Shown: positions 33,917-42,769, counted from the stretch's first letter. The stretch is 64,000 nt of DNA from Bradyrhizobium sp. OK095 (GCF_900109945.1 NZ_FOBX01000016.1:1-64000); one strand, 5' to 3'. The notes: generated from the sequence alone by a model not told the origin. Program-made: numbers and translations.

Positions 33917-36226
33917 TTACCGCGCCAGCAGTGACATGAACCCCGCCGGTTCCTGCATCGCCTTGCGCGCCTCCATCGACATCGGCTCGTAGCGGCTGCC
34001 ATTGAAGATGCTGAGCCGGCTTTCGACGCCGTTCGATCCGGCATAGCAGCCTTCCGGCGTGTAGCTGACAAAACCGTCGTCACCGAAGCCGATCGCGGTC
34101 AGGAGCAGGCGCCGCTCGGCGACGTCCCAGACCTTGATGGTCTTGTCCTCGCTCGCCGAGATCAGCCGCGTGCCGCCCGGGAAGAACGCGACCGCTTCGA
34201 TATCTTCCTGATGGCCGGCAAAGCTTGCGAGCAGCCGGCCGCTCTCGGCGTCCCACAAATTGACCGATTTGTCGCGGCCGCCGCCGCCCGTGACGATGCG
34301 TTTGCTGTCCGCCGACCAGCTCGCCGACACGACGTAGTCGCGGTGTCCCACAAGGAGCCGCGACGCTCCGCTCCTGACGTCGAACACTTTTGCCGAGCCG
34401 AGCTCCGCATCCGAACCGGCGGTGACCACGCGCGTGCCGTCGGGAGAATAAGCCACGCGCAGCGCCTTGCGGCCGTAGGCATCCTTCGCGTCGACGGCAC
34501 CGCTGGTGCGATAGAACCTGATCTTGCCGTCGTAACCGGCCGAGACGAACTCGCCCGAGCCCGATGGTGCGTAGCTCAGCGAACGCACCGCCGCGCGCGC
34601 GGGATCGGGGCTCTGGTGATCGAGCCTGCTCCTGGCGAGTTCGCGGGTGCCGAGATTCCAGATCCGCACCACACCGTCCTCGCCTGCCGAGGCCAGATAT
34701 TTCAGCGACGGCTCCGGCGCAAAGGCGACCGCGAACTGTTTTGCTCCGGCATCGAAGGTCAGGCTCTGGCCGTCGCTCCTGAGGTCCCACACCTTGACCT
34801 TGCCGTCCCAACCGGCGGAGGCGAGCAGCGTGCTGTCGGCCCAATAGTCGAGCGCGTAGACCGCGCCGGAATGTCCCCTCAACACACGGGTCTGCCGGAA
34901 CGAGGATGCATCCCACAACCGGATCACACCGTCGTCGCCGGCGGTGGCGATTTCCCGGCCGTTGGGCGAGACGGCGATGGTGCGGACGCTCGCACCTTCG
35001 ACATTCGGCTTGATCGAGACCGGAATGAAGGGACCGCCGACGGCGTCACTGCCGCGCCGTGCGATCCGTGTGGTGCAGCTCGATACCGGCACGGCGGCAA
35101 CGCTCTTGGTCTCGGTTGCGGGCGGGCTCGCGAGCGTGAGCGGCGTGATGGCGGCGGGCGCAGCCGCGAGCTTCGGTGCGGCAACGGGCTTTGTTGATTC
35201 AGGCTGCGGCGGCAGCACGGGTGTCGTCTCCACCTTCTTCGTTTCAATCGCGACGGTGGCCGGTGTTGGGGCAGGGCGGGCGGCAGCGAGCTTGTTGCGC
35301 TGGACCTTGGCAAGATCGGTGTAGAATCCGCTCGGATGCGCGGCGATGTAGAGGTCCCAGGCCTCCACCGTGCCGACGCGCTCTGAAAATTCGTAGTCGC
35401 GCGACGCGCTCGTGTCGGTGGATGCGACAGGCACGGGTGGTGGCGGAGGAGGCGCAGCCGCCGGTGCCAGCACGACATCGTCGCCGCCGAGCGAGCCGTA
35501 GATGAAAGGCTCCTGCCTGTTGGTCGTGGCCTGGAGCACCTCGTCGCGGACATAGCCGAACGCCTTGCGCAGATCGAGGCCCGGCGTCGCAAGGTGATGC
35601 GCCAGCGCGGTTGCGAACGGGCTGTTCTTGCCGTCGCCATCGAGCGCGGTGAGGCCAGCCTTCGCGGCAAAGGCAACCAGCGTGTTCGGGCTCGACGGCT
35701 CGACCTTCGCCAATCCGCGTGCAACCGCTCGTGACGCCATCGTGCGCTTCATGTTCTTCGAGAACGGATTGTCGCGGCAGGCATCGAGGATGACGAGGCG
35801 GAGCTTCTTCGCCGGCTCGATGGCGACGAGAATGCGATCGAGCCCGATGGTCTCGTCATAGACGTCGGTGTCGTTCTCCAGCTGGGCATCGACCGGAACG
35901 ATATAATTGTTGCCGTCGATCTCGATGCCGTGGCCGGCGTAGTAAACCACGGCGATGTCAGCGCTCCGGGCCTTGGCACCGAAATCCCGCAGCGTGCGCC
36001 GCATGTCCTGAGCCGAGAGGTCGTTGCGAGCATCGACGACCGTGAAGCCGGCCTTCTTGAAGGTCTCGACCAGAAGGTTGGCGTCGTTGGTGGCGTTGGC
36101 GAGCTTGGGCGCGCGCTGATAGGCCGAATTGCCCATCACCAGCGCCATGCGCTGGTCGGCGAAAGCGGCGGACGGCTGGAAGGCGAGCGCCAGCGCGCTG
36201 AGAACAAAGAGACAAAATAATTTCAT
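33917..36226 (-). CDS. Caspase-family protease with C-terminal WD40 repeats
   Basis: A 769-residue exported protein from the ATG at 36226 (signal peptide ending PSAAFA at about 23). Residues about 25-245 form a caspase/metacaspase-like p20 domain (Peptidase C14) with catalytic His99 in VVYYAGHGIEI and Cys150 in LVILDACRDNPF, both intact. A Pro/Ala-rich linker at about 265-390 follows. Residues about 400-740 contain six or seven WD40 repeats (for example VIRLWDASSFRQTRVLRGHSGAVYALDY split across two blades). Bacterial caspase-WD40 proteins are suspected of roles in regulated proteolysis or cell death, but substrates are unknown. The predicted periplasmic location is notable. Confidence 0.9.
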   Translation of the reverse strand: MKLFCLFVLSALALAFQPSAAFADQRMALVMGNSAYQRAPKLANATNDANLLVETFKKAGFTVVDARNDLSAQDMRRTLRDFGAKARSADIAVVYYAGHGIEIDGNNYIVPVDAQLENDTDVYDETIGLDRILVAIEPAKKLRLVILDACRDNPFSKNMKRTMASRAVARGLAKVEPSSPNTLVAFAAKAGLTALDGDGKNSPFATALAHHLATPGLDLRKAFGYVRDEVLQATTNRQEPFIYGSLGGDDVVLAPAAAPPPPPPVPVASTDTSASRDYEFSERVGTVEAWDLYIAAHPSGFYTDLAKVQRNKLAAARPAPTPATVAIETKKVETTPVLPPQPESTKPVAAPKLAAAPAAITPLTLASPPATETKSVAAVPVSSCTTRIARRGSDAVGGPFIPVSIKPNVEGASVRTIAVSPNGREIATAGDDGVIRLWDASSFRQTRVLRGHSGAVYALDYWADSTLLASAGWDGKVKVWDLRSDGQSLTFDAGAKQFAVAFAPEPSLKYLASAGEDGVVRIWNLGTRELARSRLDHQSPDPARAAVRSLSYAPSGSGEFVSAGYDGKIRFYRTSGAVDAKDAYGRKALRVAYSPDGTRVVTAGSDAELGSAKVFDVRSGASRLLVGHRDYVVSASWSADSKRIVTGGGGRDKSVNLWDAESGRLLASFAGHQEDIEAVAFFPGGTRLISASEDKTIKVWDVAERRLLLTAIGFGDDGFVSYTPEGCYAGSNGVESRLSIFNGSRYEPMSMEARKAMQEPAGFMSLLAR

Positions 36227-36333
36227 CACGGCCCCCAAGCCGGGATCTGGAAATGTCGGAAACAATATCCGACCGGGGCCGCAATACAATTTCTATTTGG
36301 CGCGGATCGGCGCTTCTCCTCGTCGCAGCGGGC

Positions 36334-36873
36334 TTACGATTTCGTCCCGCCGACCTCACGGATCGGCCGAGAGCCATCCCAATTCAGGGCCGCTTGCCGG
36401 ACCTTCTCGAAGAACGGCCCCTTGGTGCCGCTGATGTCGGAGATCTCGACGATGGTTCCCGGATGCGCCTGCGTGTCGAAATAGGCAAAGCGGCCCTTGT
36501 CGCCCCCGATCTGGCCCTCGTGGCCGATCCTGTAGCCGAGCCCGAGTGCCTTGTCGTAGAGCGCCTGGTAGTCGTGGCTCCAATACGACATGTGCTGCAG
36601 GCCTTCGTGGCCGGCGTCCAGAAACTCCTTGTAGAGCGAGGGCGCGTCGTTGCGCTGCTGGATCAGCTCGATCTGGAGATCGCCGGAATTGGCCAGCGCG
36701 ATGCTCATCTCGACCGCGGAATCCCGGCCGCGATGGCGGAACCAGTCGGTCTTGACGCGGTCCATGTAATACCAGGGGCCGACGCCCATCACCTCGATCC
36801 AGTGCTTCATCGCGGCGTGGATGTCCCGGACCACATATCCGTTCTGGCGCACCGCGCCGAAGATGCGGCTCAT
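36334..36873 (-). CDS. VOC-family (glyoxalase-like) protein
   Basis: A 179-residue protein with two beta-alpha-beta-beta-beta units of the vicinal oxygen chelate fold: QNGYVVRDIHAAMKHWIEVMGVGPW and HMSYWSHDYQALYDKALGLGYRIG, with ending PGTIVEISDISG carrying the usual metal-ligand Glu. The sequence resembles methylmalonyl-CoA epimerase/dioxygenase-like VOC proteins used in ring or side-chain catabolism. GAGAGGAG precedes the ATG. It is the last gene of a minus-strand group with two binding proteins and an MBL hydrolase, so it likely acts in the same degradative pathway. Confidence 0.85.
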   Translation of the reverse strand: MSRIFGAVRQNGYVVRDIHAAMKHWIEVMGVGPWYYMDRVKTDWFRHRGRDSAVEMSIALANSGDLQIELIQQRNDAPSLYKEFLDAGHEGLQHMSYWSHDYQALYDKALGLGYRIGHEGQIGGDKGRFAYFDTQAHPGTIVEISDISGTKGPFFEKVRQAALNWDGSRPIREVGGTKS

Positions 36874-36912
36874 GTCCGCGCTCCTCTCTTCACGTTGCTC
36901 ACTTGACCTCGA

Positions 36913-37881
36913 TCACTTGACTTCAATGTTTGCGTCCTTGGCAACCTGCTTCCAGGCTGCGATATCGCGGGCGTTGATGTCGCGCTGCTCGTCGCCGGGC
37001 ACGAATTGCGGGGTGATACCGAGCCCCAGTAGCTTCTCCTTCACCTCGGAATCGCCAAGCGCGTCCTTCAGCGCTGCCGACAATTTTTGTGCGATCGGCG
37101 GAGCCAGGCCCGCGGGCGCATACATCGCCCAGGACAGGCTGCGGTCGAACGGCACGCCTTGTTCCTTGTAGCTCGCGATATCGGGCAGGCTCGGCGAGCG
37201 CTCGCCACAGGCCGCCAGCGCCTTGATCGAGCCGTCCTTCACCAGCGGCGTCGCGGTTGCCACGTCGAGTGTCGCCAGCGAGATGTGGCCGCCGAGCAAA
37301 TCGCCTGCGAGCTTGGCGATGCCGTTGAACGGGACGTGCTCCATCTTGATGCCGGTCTGCTGCATCAGGATTTCGGCGCAAAATTGTCCGGTCGAGCCGA
37401 CGCCCCAGCTGCCGTACTGGATCGGCTCGCCCTTCTTGGCGAGCGCGATCAGGCCCTTGATATCATCGGCGGCAAAGTCCTTGGTCGCCACCAGCATGAT
37501 CGCGGAGACGCCAACGCGGCCGATCGTCGTAAAATCCTTGATCGAATCGTAGGGCAGCTTTGGATAGATCGCCGGCGCCAGCACATGCGTGGTCATGCCG
37601 CCGACGGTGATGGTGTAGCCGTCGTTCGGCGACGTCGCGACCATCTGCGTGCCGAGCGTGCCGGCTGCGCCCGTGTGATTCTCGATATAGATGCTCTGTC
37701 CGAGCGTCTTGCCCATCTTGTCCGCGAGCAACCGGCCGACCACGTCACCACCGCCGCCGGCCGCGTAGGGCAGCAGCATCCTGATCTTGTGGGTGGGATA
37801 GGCGGCAGGATCCTCGGCGCGCGCGGCAGGCACGGCCGACAGCAATGCGAGAAACGAAAGCGTGACGGTGCGCAGCATCAT
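36913..37881 (-). CDS. Bug/TctC-family tripartite tricarboxylate-type binding protein
   Basis: A 322-residue periplasmic solute-binding protein with signal peptide MMLRTVTLSFLALLSAVPA (cleaved near ARA). The family landmarks are present: IRMLLPYAAGGGGDVVGRLLADKMGKTLGQ, ENHTGAAGTLGTQ and YDSIKDFTTIGRVG. Bug proteins bind carboxylates or aromatic acids for TctAB-type uptake, but no TctA or TctB gene occurs in this window. In many relatives such orphan receptors act as sensors or with a distant transporter. It shares an operon-like arrangement with VOC and MBL enzymes. Confidence 0.9.
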   Translation of the reverse strand: MMLRTVTLSFLALLSAVPAARAEDPAAYPTHKIRMLLPYAAGGGGDVVGRLLADKMGKTLGQSIYIENHTGAAGTLGTQMVATSPNDGYTITVGGMTTHVLAPAIYPKLPYDSIKDFTTIGRVGVSAIMLVATKDFAADDIKGLIALAKKGEPIQYGSWGVGSTGQFCAEILMQQTGIKMEHVPFNGIAKLAGDLLGGHISLATLDVATATPLVKDGSIKALAACGERSPSLPDIASYKEQGVPFDRSLSWAMYAPAGLAPPIAQKLSAALKDALGDSEVKEKLLGLGITPQFVPGDEQRDINARDIAAWKQVAKDANIEVK

Positions 37882-37893
37882 GATGGCATTCCC

Positions 37894-38787
37894 TTAGTCC
37901 TCGAAGCGAAATCGATAGGCGTCGCCGTGCCGGATCACACGGCCCGCAGTCGGCGCCGGAAAATGGCCGGTGAGCAGATAGCTTGGCGTGTCCGCAAGCT
38001 CTTCCAGCAGTGCCATCCGCGTCGCGACCGCCGCGGCCGGATCGACATCGGCGGCGTTCGACAGCCATGGCGCGGCACACTGGATCGGGTGATGGATGAC
38101 GTCGCCCGACATCACCGCATGATCGTGGCCGCCAGTGAGGTGGATCTGCATGTTGCCGGCGGTGTGGCCCGGGGCTGGTGCAAAGCGCAAAGCCGCGTCG
38201 CGATCGCTAAACAGGCGATGGTCGGTCTCGACGAATTCGGCGAGCCCGGCCGCGACCACCGGCAGCACAGAATCCGCGAACGAGCCGTGGTTCACCGGGC
38301 TCTTCGGTTCAGCATTATGCGCGGCCTCGAAATGGCGGTATTCCTCCCGGCCCATCAGATAGCGCGCGTTCGGAAAGGTCGGCACCCAGCGGCCGTCGAG
38401 AAGGCGCGTGTTCCAGCCGACGTGATCGACGTGCAGATGCGTGCACATCACGAAGTCGACCTCTTCGGGCCGAACGCCCAGCGCCTGCATGTTTTCGAGA
38501 TAAGGCTGGTTGAGATCGTTCCATACGGGCACCCGCGGCCGCTTCTTGTGGTTGCCGCAGCAGGTATCGACGATGGCGGTCCAGTGCGGCGTGCGCACGA
38601 GATAGGAGTGATGGCTGAGGATGAAGCGGCCGGTCTCCGGCTCGATATAGCGGTGGTCGAGCCAGCTCCGGTTCTCCGCGATCACCGCGTCGGTGACGTT
38701 GGCGAACAGCCAGGTCTTGTCGAACGCAAGCGAAGCGATCTCGCTGACGAGATCGATCCGCATGCTGCCGACTTTGACCTGCAGCAT
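37894..38787 (-). CDS. MBL-fold metallo-hydrolase
   Basis: A 297-residue metallo-beta-lactamase-fold enzyme. The dinuclear metal motif THLHVDHVGWN (H-x-H-x-D-H) is intact, with further ligands in PAPGHTAGNMQIH and SGDVIHH. The protein lacks a signal peptide. Members related to quorum-lactone or aromatic-lactone hydrolases share this layout, but the substrate is open. Its ATG lies 3 bp after the stop of the upstream Liv-type binding protein gene, indicating coupling. It probably opens an ester or lactone intermediate in the local catabolic pathway. Confidence 0.88.
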   Translation of the reverse strand: MLQVKVGSMRIDLVSEIASLAFDKTWLFANVTDAVIAENRSWLDHRYIEPETGRFILSHHSYLVRTPHWTAIVDTCCGNHKKRPRVPVWNDLNQPYLENMQALGVRPEEVDFVMCTHLHVDHVGWNTRLLDGRWVPTFPNARYLMGREEYRHFEAAHNAEPKSPVNHGSFADSVLPVVAAGLAEFVETDHRLFSDRDAALRFAPAPGHTAGNMQIHLTGGHDHAVMSGDVIHHPIQCAAPWLSNAADVDPAAAVATRMALLEELADTPSYLLTGHFPAPTAGRVIRHGDAYRFRFED

Positions 38788-38790
38788 CGC

Positions 38791-39996
38791 TCAGTTCTTC
38801 AGGAGATCGCCGAATGGCACCCAGCGCGTGCCGTCGAAGCGGATCAGCTGGAGGCTCGTCATCGGCGTGGTGTGTTCGGGCGAATTGTTGACCGTGGTGC
38901 CGTTGATCAGCATTGGCAGCTTCACGTCCTTGAGCGTCGTCGCCTGCTTCATGACATTGGCGCGGGTGAGATCGTTGCCGGAGGCCTTCAGCACCGTCAC
39001 CAGCGTCTGGGCGATGGTGTAGCCATAGACATTAAGCCAGTCGCTCTTGTTGGCGTCGGGCAGGTACTTGTCCATGAAGGCGAGCCATTCCTTGTATCCG
39101 GCATCGTCCTTCGAGGCCGGGTCGGTCGCGTCCTTCAAATATTGGCTGGAGATCACGCCGGTGGAATTGTCCTTGCCGGCCGGCTCCAGCACGCCGCTGA
39201 TCGAGGCCGAGACGTTGGAGATGATGGTCACGGGTTTCCAGCCGATCTCGCCGATCTTGCGGATCGCCTGGGCTGCAAATTTCGGCGTCGCTGCCACCAG
39301 CACGACGTCGGCGCCGGCGGTCTTCAATTGCAGGATCTGGGTGTCTACCGTCGGCGCCGAGGTCTCATAGGCGGCGCGCGCGACAATCGCTTCGCCGCCG
39401 CCGAGCCCTTCCTCCAGCGCCTTCAGATAGTCCTTGCCGAGATCGTCGTTCTGGTAGAGCACGCCGATCTTCGCATTGGCATGGCTCGCCTTGATATACT
39501 TGGCGTAGGCGATGGCCTCGTCGCGATAGGTCGGCTGCCAGCCGACCGTCCAGGGAAAGTTCTTCGGATCGTCCCACTTCGCCGCCCCTGAGCCCAGGAA
39601 CAGCTGCGGCACCTTGCGGTCGTTGAGATATTTGTGCACGGCGCTGTTGGTCGGCGTGCCGACGCCGCCAAAGATCAGCAGCACTTCCTCGCTCTCGACC
39701 AGCCGTCGCGTCTGCTCCACCGTCTTCGGCGGGCTGTAGGCATCGTCAGCGATGATCATCTGGATGCGCCGTCCGTTGACGCCGCCGTCGTCGTTCACCT
39801 TGCGGAAATAGGCTTCGGCGGATTTCGCGATCTGGGCGAAGGCCGAGACCGGGCCACTCAGTGGCGCGGTGGTGCCGATCTTGATGGTCTTGTCGTCGGC
39901 ACCGGGATCGTATTTTGCGTTTTGGGCAGAGGCGGTGCCGGCTGCGAGCAGCGGCAACAGGATGCAGGCCGCACGAAGGCTGGCAAAGCGCGCCAT
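38791..39996 (-). CDS. Branched-chain-amino-acid-type ABC substrate-binding protein
   Basis: A 401-residue type I periplasmic-binding-fold protein (Peripla_BP_6, Liv class). The signal peptide MARFASLRAACILLPLLAAG is cleaved near ASA. IKIGTTAPLSGPVSAFAQIAKSAEAYF and GGVNGRRIQMIIADDAYSP are the family hallmarks. The ATG at 39996 is chosen because GGGAG lies 8 nt upstream. No LivF, G, H or M gene is nearby. It is the first gene of the minus-strand group and diverges from the TetR gene across two strong palindromes. The ligand may be an aromatic acid rather than an amino acid. Confidence 0.9.
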   Translation of the reverse strand: MARFASLRAACILLPLLAAGTASAQNAKYDPGADDKTIKIGTTAPLSGPVSAFAQIAKSAEAYFRKVNDDGGVNGRRIQMIIADDAYSPPKTVEQTRRLVESEEVLLIFGGVGTPTNSAVHKYLNDRKVPQLFLGSGAAKWDDPKNFPWTVGWQPTYRDEAIAYAKYIKASHANAKIGVLYQNDDLGKDYLKALEEGLGGGEAIVARAAYETSAPTVDTQILQLKTAGADVVLVAATPKFAAQAIRKIGEIGWKPVTIISNVSASISGVLEPAGKDNSTGVISSQYLKDATDPASKDDAGYKEWLAFMDKYLPDANKSDWLNVYGYTIAQTLVTVLKASGNDLTRANVMKQATTLKDVKLPMLINGTTVNNSPEHTTPMTSLQLIRFDGTRWVPFGDLLKN

Positions 39997-40109
39997 GAAA
40001 TCGTCTCCCAAGATTTGCTCTCCGCCTCTCGATGGAGCGGAGTTGAAACGCGAGAACAGTGCCCGCGGTGAAGCTTGCGGGCCGCGACCCTCGTCGCCAA
40101 ACTGGCGAA

Positions 40110-40125
40110 ACGAACGATCGTTCGT
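40110..40125. promoter_or_regulatory. TetR-type operator palindrome 1
   Basis: A perfect 16-bp palindrome, ACGAACGATCGTTCGT, in the divergent promoter region between the Liv-type binding protein gene and the TetR gene. The same 14-bp core recurs 27 bp downstream (centre to centre), consistent with paired regulator dimers. Confidence 0.7.
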
Positions 40126-40129
40126 CTGG

Positions 40130-40159
40130 TTGACTAGCGAACGATCGTTCGTTAGTCAA
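40130..40159. promoter_or_regulatory. TetR-type operator palindrome 2
   Basis: A 30-bp near-perfect palindrome: TTGACTA-G-CGAACGATCGTTCG-T-TAGTCAA, with one central-flank mismatch pair. It ends 6 bp before the ATG of the TetR gene, so a protein bound here would block its transcription or translation start. The shared CGAACGATCGTTCG core with the site at 40110-40125 strongly suggests the same regulator binds both. Confidence 0.72.
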
Positions 40160-40165
40160 GCGATC

Positions 40166-40864
40166 ATGGCTGTCCACACCTCCAGCGCGGCGGAAGCGGC
40201 TGCGCCCACGACCCGCCAGCGCATCCTGAGCGAAGCGCTCAATCTGTTTGCGCAGAGCGGCTATGGCGGCGCCTCGATGCGAGAGCTCGCGCGCCGGGTC
40301 GGCATTCGCGAAAGCAGCCTATACAATCATTTCTCAGGCAAGGCCGCGATCCTCGAAGCGATCGTCAGCGAGCACGGTCCGGCAAGCTCCGCGAGCCGGC
40401 TGGAAGAGCCGCGCTACAAGCAGCTGTCGCGTCAGCCCGCCGCGTTCTGCCGGCAGTTTGCGCTCGACCTCGTCGAGCAATGGTCCGATCCGCGCGAGCA
40501 CCAGTTCCAGAAGGTCATCACCGCCGAGCGTAACCGCGTGCCCGGTATCCGTGCCAAATTCGCCGATCATTTCTATGCGCGCGAGCAGAGCATGATGACG
40601 GACTATTTTCGCGGCTTTGCGCTCGCCGGCCTGGTCTCGACGCCGGACCCGCGCGAGACCGCGCGGCTGTTTGCGGCAGGCCTGATCTACATCCGCCTCG
40701 AGCATTACGTGATGGGCGCGGCGCCCTCGCCGCGGCCGAAGGTGATCGAGGCGATCGACCGCTATCTTTCCTTCTTCCTGTCGCTGATTTCGGCAGGAAA
40801 CGACGACGACAACAAGAAACGAAAACCCAAGGGAGAAACGCGTGGCAAGGCTGCCCCTGATTGA
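40166..40864 (+). CDS. TetR/AcrR family transcriptional regulator
   Basis: A 232-residue repressor. The HTH lies at about 15-65: TRQRILSEALNLFAQSGYGGASMRELARRVG, then IRESSLYNHFSGKAAILEAIV. The C-terminal ligand-binding domain is all-helical with an unusual charged tail (DDDNKKRKPKGE). The ATG at 40166 begins just after the palindromes; an in-frame extension upstream would run through the operator and is rejected. It overlaps the next gene by 23 nt, so regulator, CMD-like and SDR genes form one operon, with the divergent binding protein/MBL/VOC group probably under the same control. Confidence 0.92.
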   Translation: MAVHTSSAAEAAAPTTRQRILSEALNLFAQSGYGGASMRELARRVGIRESSLYNHFSGKAAILEAIVSEHGPASSASRLEEPRYKQLSRQPAAFCRQFALDLVEQWSDPREHQFQKVITAERNRVPGIRAKFADHFYAREQSMMTDYFRGFALAGLVSTPDPRETARLFAAGLIYIRLEHYVMGAAPSPRPKVIEAIDRYLSFFLSLISAGNDDDNKKRKPKGETRGKAAPD

Positions 40865-41393
40865 TCCGGAGACGACGAGCGGCGACATCCGCGCCTCGTT
40901 CGACCGCATGCCGGTCAAGCTCAACATCTTTCGCATGATGGCCCATGCCGAGGCCAACATGATTCCGGCGATGCGGCTCGGCAATTCGATCCTGCACAAG
41001 CAGAAGCTCGGCGCGGTCAACCGCGAGCTTTTGATCTTGCAGGCCGCGCAGCTCGAAGGCGGCGCCTATGAATGGCGCCAGCACGTGCCGATCGCGCTCG
41101 GCGTCGGCTGCACGCAAGGACAGCTCGATGCGGTCGAGCGCAGCGACTACGACTCAGCCGCATTGAGCGAGGCCGAACGCGCCTTGCTGAAGTTCGGTCG
41201 CGAGGTGGTCGAGAACGTCCGTGTTCCCGAAGCCACCTTCGCTGCCGCGCGAAAGCATTTCAGCGACCAGGAGATCGTCGAATCCATCGTCGCGCTCGGC
41301 TTCTACATGATGATGGCGCGCCTCACCGAGGCCACCGAAACCGATCTCGATCCCGCAGCCGGCATGAAGGTCTATGACGGCGGCAAGAAATAG
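40842..41393 (+). CDS. Carboxymuconolactone decarboxylase family protein
   Basis: A 183-residue AhpD-like-fold protein. The CMD core is LGAVNRELLILQAAQLEGGAYEW followed by His81, then LGVGCTQGQLDAVE. It has the YEW-x2-H form of true CMD-type proteins and lacks the CxxC of peroxidase-type AhpD, so a lyase or isomerase role on a lactone or ring intermediate is more likely than redox. The GTG at 40842 has AAGGGAG upstream and overlaps the TetR gene. Confidence 0.85.
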   Translation: MARLPLIDPETTSGDIRASFDRMPVKLNIFRMMAHAEANMIPAMRLGNSILHKQKLGAVNRELLILQAAQLEGGAYEWRQHVPIALGVGCTQGQLDAVERSDYDSAALSEAERALLKFGREVVENVRVPEATFAAARKHFSDQEIVESIVALGFYMMMARLTEATETDLDPAAGMKVYDGGKK

Positions 41394-41402
41394 GCGGATG
41401 AG

Positions 41403-42248
41403 ATGACGGAAACCGACAGCAAGCCGGAACGTTACGTCCGTCCGCCGAGTGCCGAGTCGTTGGGCGAAGCGCCGGGCAGGGGACGACTGAAAGGGCGCCG
41501 CATCCTGATCGTCGGTGGCGGCCAGCGCGTCTTCGACGCCGCCAGCGATCCGATCGGCAACGGCCGCGCCATGAGCATCCTTTGCGCACGTGAGGGTGCC
41601 AAGGTCGCGGTCGCCGATCTCAACTGCACCTCGGCACAGCAGACCGTCAAGCACATCACCGATGAAGGCGGTGAGGGCTTCGCCATCACCGCTGACGTCA
41701 CCTCCGAAGCCGACGTCCAACGCATGATCGACGAAGCCCATCGCGCCATGGGCGGGCTCGACGGCATGGTGCTGAACATCGGCACCTTCGGCAAGACCGG
41801 GCTCGATGCCGTCAGCCCCGAGGAGTGGAACAGGATCTACGACGTCAACGTCCGCGGCCCCATGCTGTGTTGTCGCGCGGCCGTGCCGAAATTCGACAAT
41901 GGCGGCGCCATCGTCTTCATCTCCTCGATCGCCGCGCTGAAGGCGGGATCGCAGATGGCGGTGTACGACTCGTCGAAAGCCGCGCTCGGCGGCCTGATGC
42001 GCAACATCGCCCATCTCGGCGCGCGCCGCGGCATCCGCGCCAACCTCGTCTATCCCGGTCTCGTCGACACCCCCAACGGCCGCGAAGCCGGCGCCGGCCG
42101 TCCCAACCGCGGCAAGGGCCACGTTCCCTTCGGCCGGCAGGCGACCGCGTGGGAGATCGCCTACGCCGTGCTGTTCTTCGTGTCGGACGAGAGCGTCTAC
42201 GTCACCGCGCAGACGCTCGCGGTGGATAGTGGTCTGAGCGGGATGTGA
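41403..42248 (+). CDS. SDR family oxidoreductase
   Basis: A 281-residue short-chain dehydrogenase/reductase. The nucleotide-binding region is RILIVGGGQRVFDAASDPIGNGRA, an expanded glycine motif seen in a subset of SDRs; an NIG motif is in LNIGTFGKTGLD. The catalytic Ser is in FISSIAALKAG and the YxxxK is YDSSK. The enzyme would oxidise or reduce an alcohol/ketone with NAD(P). It lies 9 bp after the CMD-like gene and is the third gene of the TetR-headed operon. Confidence 0.9.
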   Translation: MTETDSKPERYVRPPSAESLGEAPGRGRLKGRRILIVGGGQRVFDAASDPIGNGRAMSILCAREGAKVAVADLNCTSAQQTVKHITDEGGEGFAITADVTSEADVQRMIDEAHRAMGGLDGMVLNIGTFGKTGLDAVSPEEWNRIYDVNVRGPMLCCRAAVPKFDNGGAIVFISSIAALKAGSQMAVYDSSKAALGGLMRNIAHLGARRGIRANLVYPGLVDTPNGREAGAGRPNRGKGHVPFGRQATAWEIAYAVLFFVSDESVYVTAQTLAVDSGLSGM

Positions 42249-42259
42249 GCCGCGCGCGC

Positions 42260-42769
42260 CTATCGCTCGGGCGATAGCGCACGGCCGATCAGATGGTCGA
42301 GCGAGACGCGGCCCGGCCCGTAAGCCATGATGGCGAGCGCCATCGCCGCCCAGGTGATATGGATCGGCCAGCCATCGGGCACCGTGAGCTCGACGATCAG
42401 CGTCATGAACAATAGTCCGAGCCCGGCAAACCGTGTGCCGAGCCCGAGGATCAGCAGGATCGGAAACATGATCTCGCCGCATCCCGACAGGAAGGCCATC
42501 ACCGTCGGCGCCGGATAGTGATAGGGTCCGCCCGGCAGGTGCAGCATGAACTCGTCGCTGAACAGCGTCACCGCCGTGTCGTTGAGCTTGAGGAAGCCGG
42601 CCCATTTGAGCATGCCGGAGCGCCAGAACGGCACCGCAAGCGCGATGCGCAGCACGAGCTGAACGACCGACGGCAAGGCGATGGTCTGCACCAGATGATT
42701 GGCCTTGTCGACGAGGAGCCCGAGTGAGGGGAGACTGCTGCTTGCCGGCATGCGTTGGTCGGTGATCAT
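42260..42769 (-). CDS. DoxX family membrane protein (bufferin operon)
   Basis: A 169-residue inner-membrane protein with about four membrane segments: QLVLRIALAVPFWRSGMLKWAGF, VMAFLSGCGEIMFPILLILGLG and the following two helices fit the DoxX family. The ATG at 42769 overlaps the stop of the upstream bufC-like gene. DoxX proteins are regular companions of DUF2282/MNIO/DUF2063 genes, but their contribution is not established; electron supply to the maturation enzyme or membrane anchoring are ideas from the wider literature. Here it is the fourth and last gene of the operon. Confidence 0.85.
   Translation of the reverse strand: MITDQRMPASSSLPSLGLLVDKANHLVQTIALPSVVQLVLRIALAVPFWRSGMLKWAGFLKLNDTAVTLFSDEFMLHLPGGPYHYPAPTVMAFLSGCGEIMFPILLILGLGTRFAGLGLLFMTLIVELTVPDGWPIHITWAAMALAIMAYGPGRVSLDHLIGRALSPER

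Noticed and set aside
37087..39591. An 834-codon plus-strand frame opposite the Bug, MBL and Liv-type genes
   Set aside because: It spans three well-defined genes on the other strand and has biased Arg/Asp/Gly composition with no motif.
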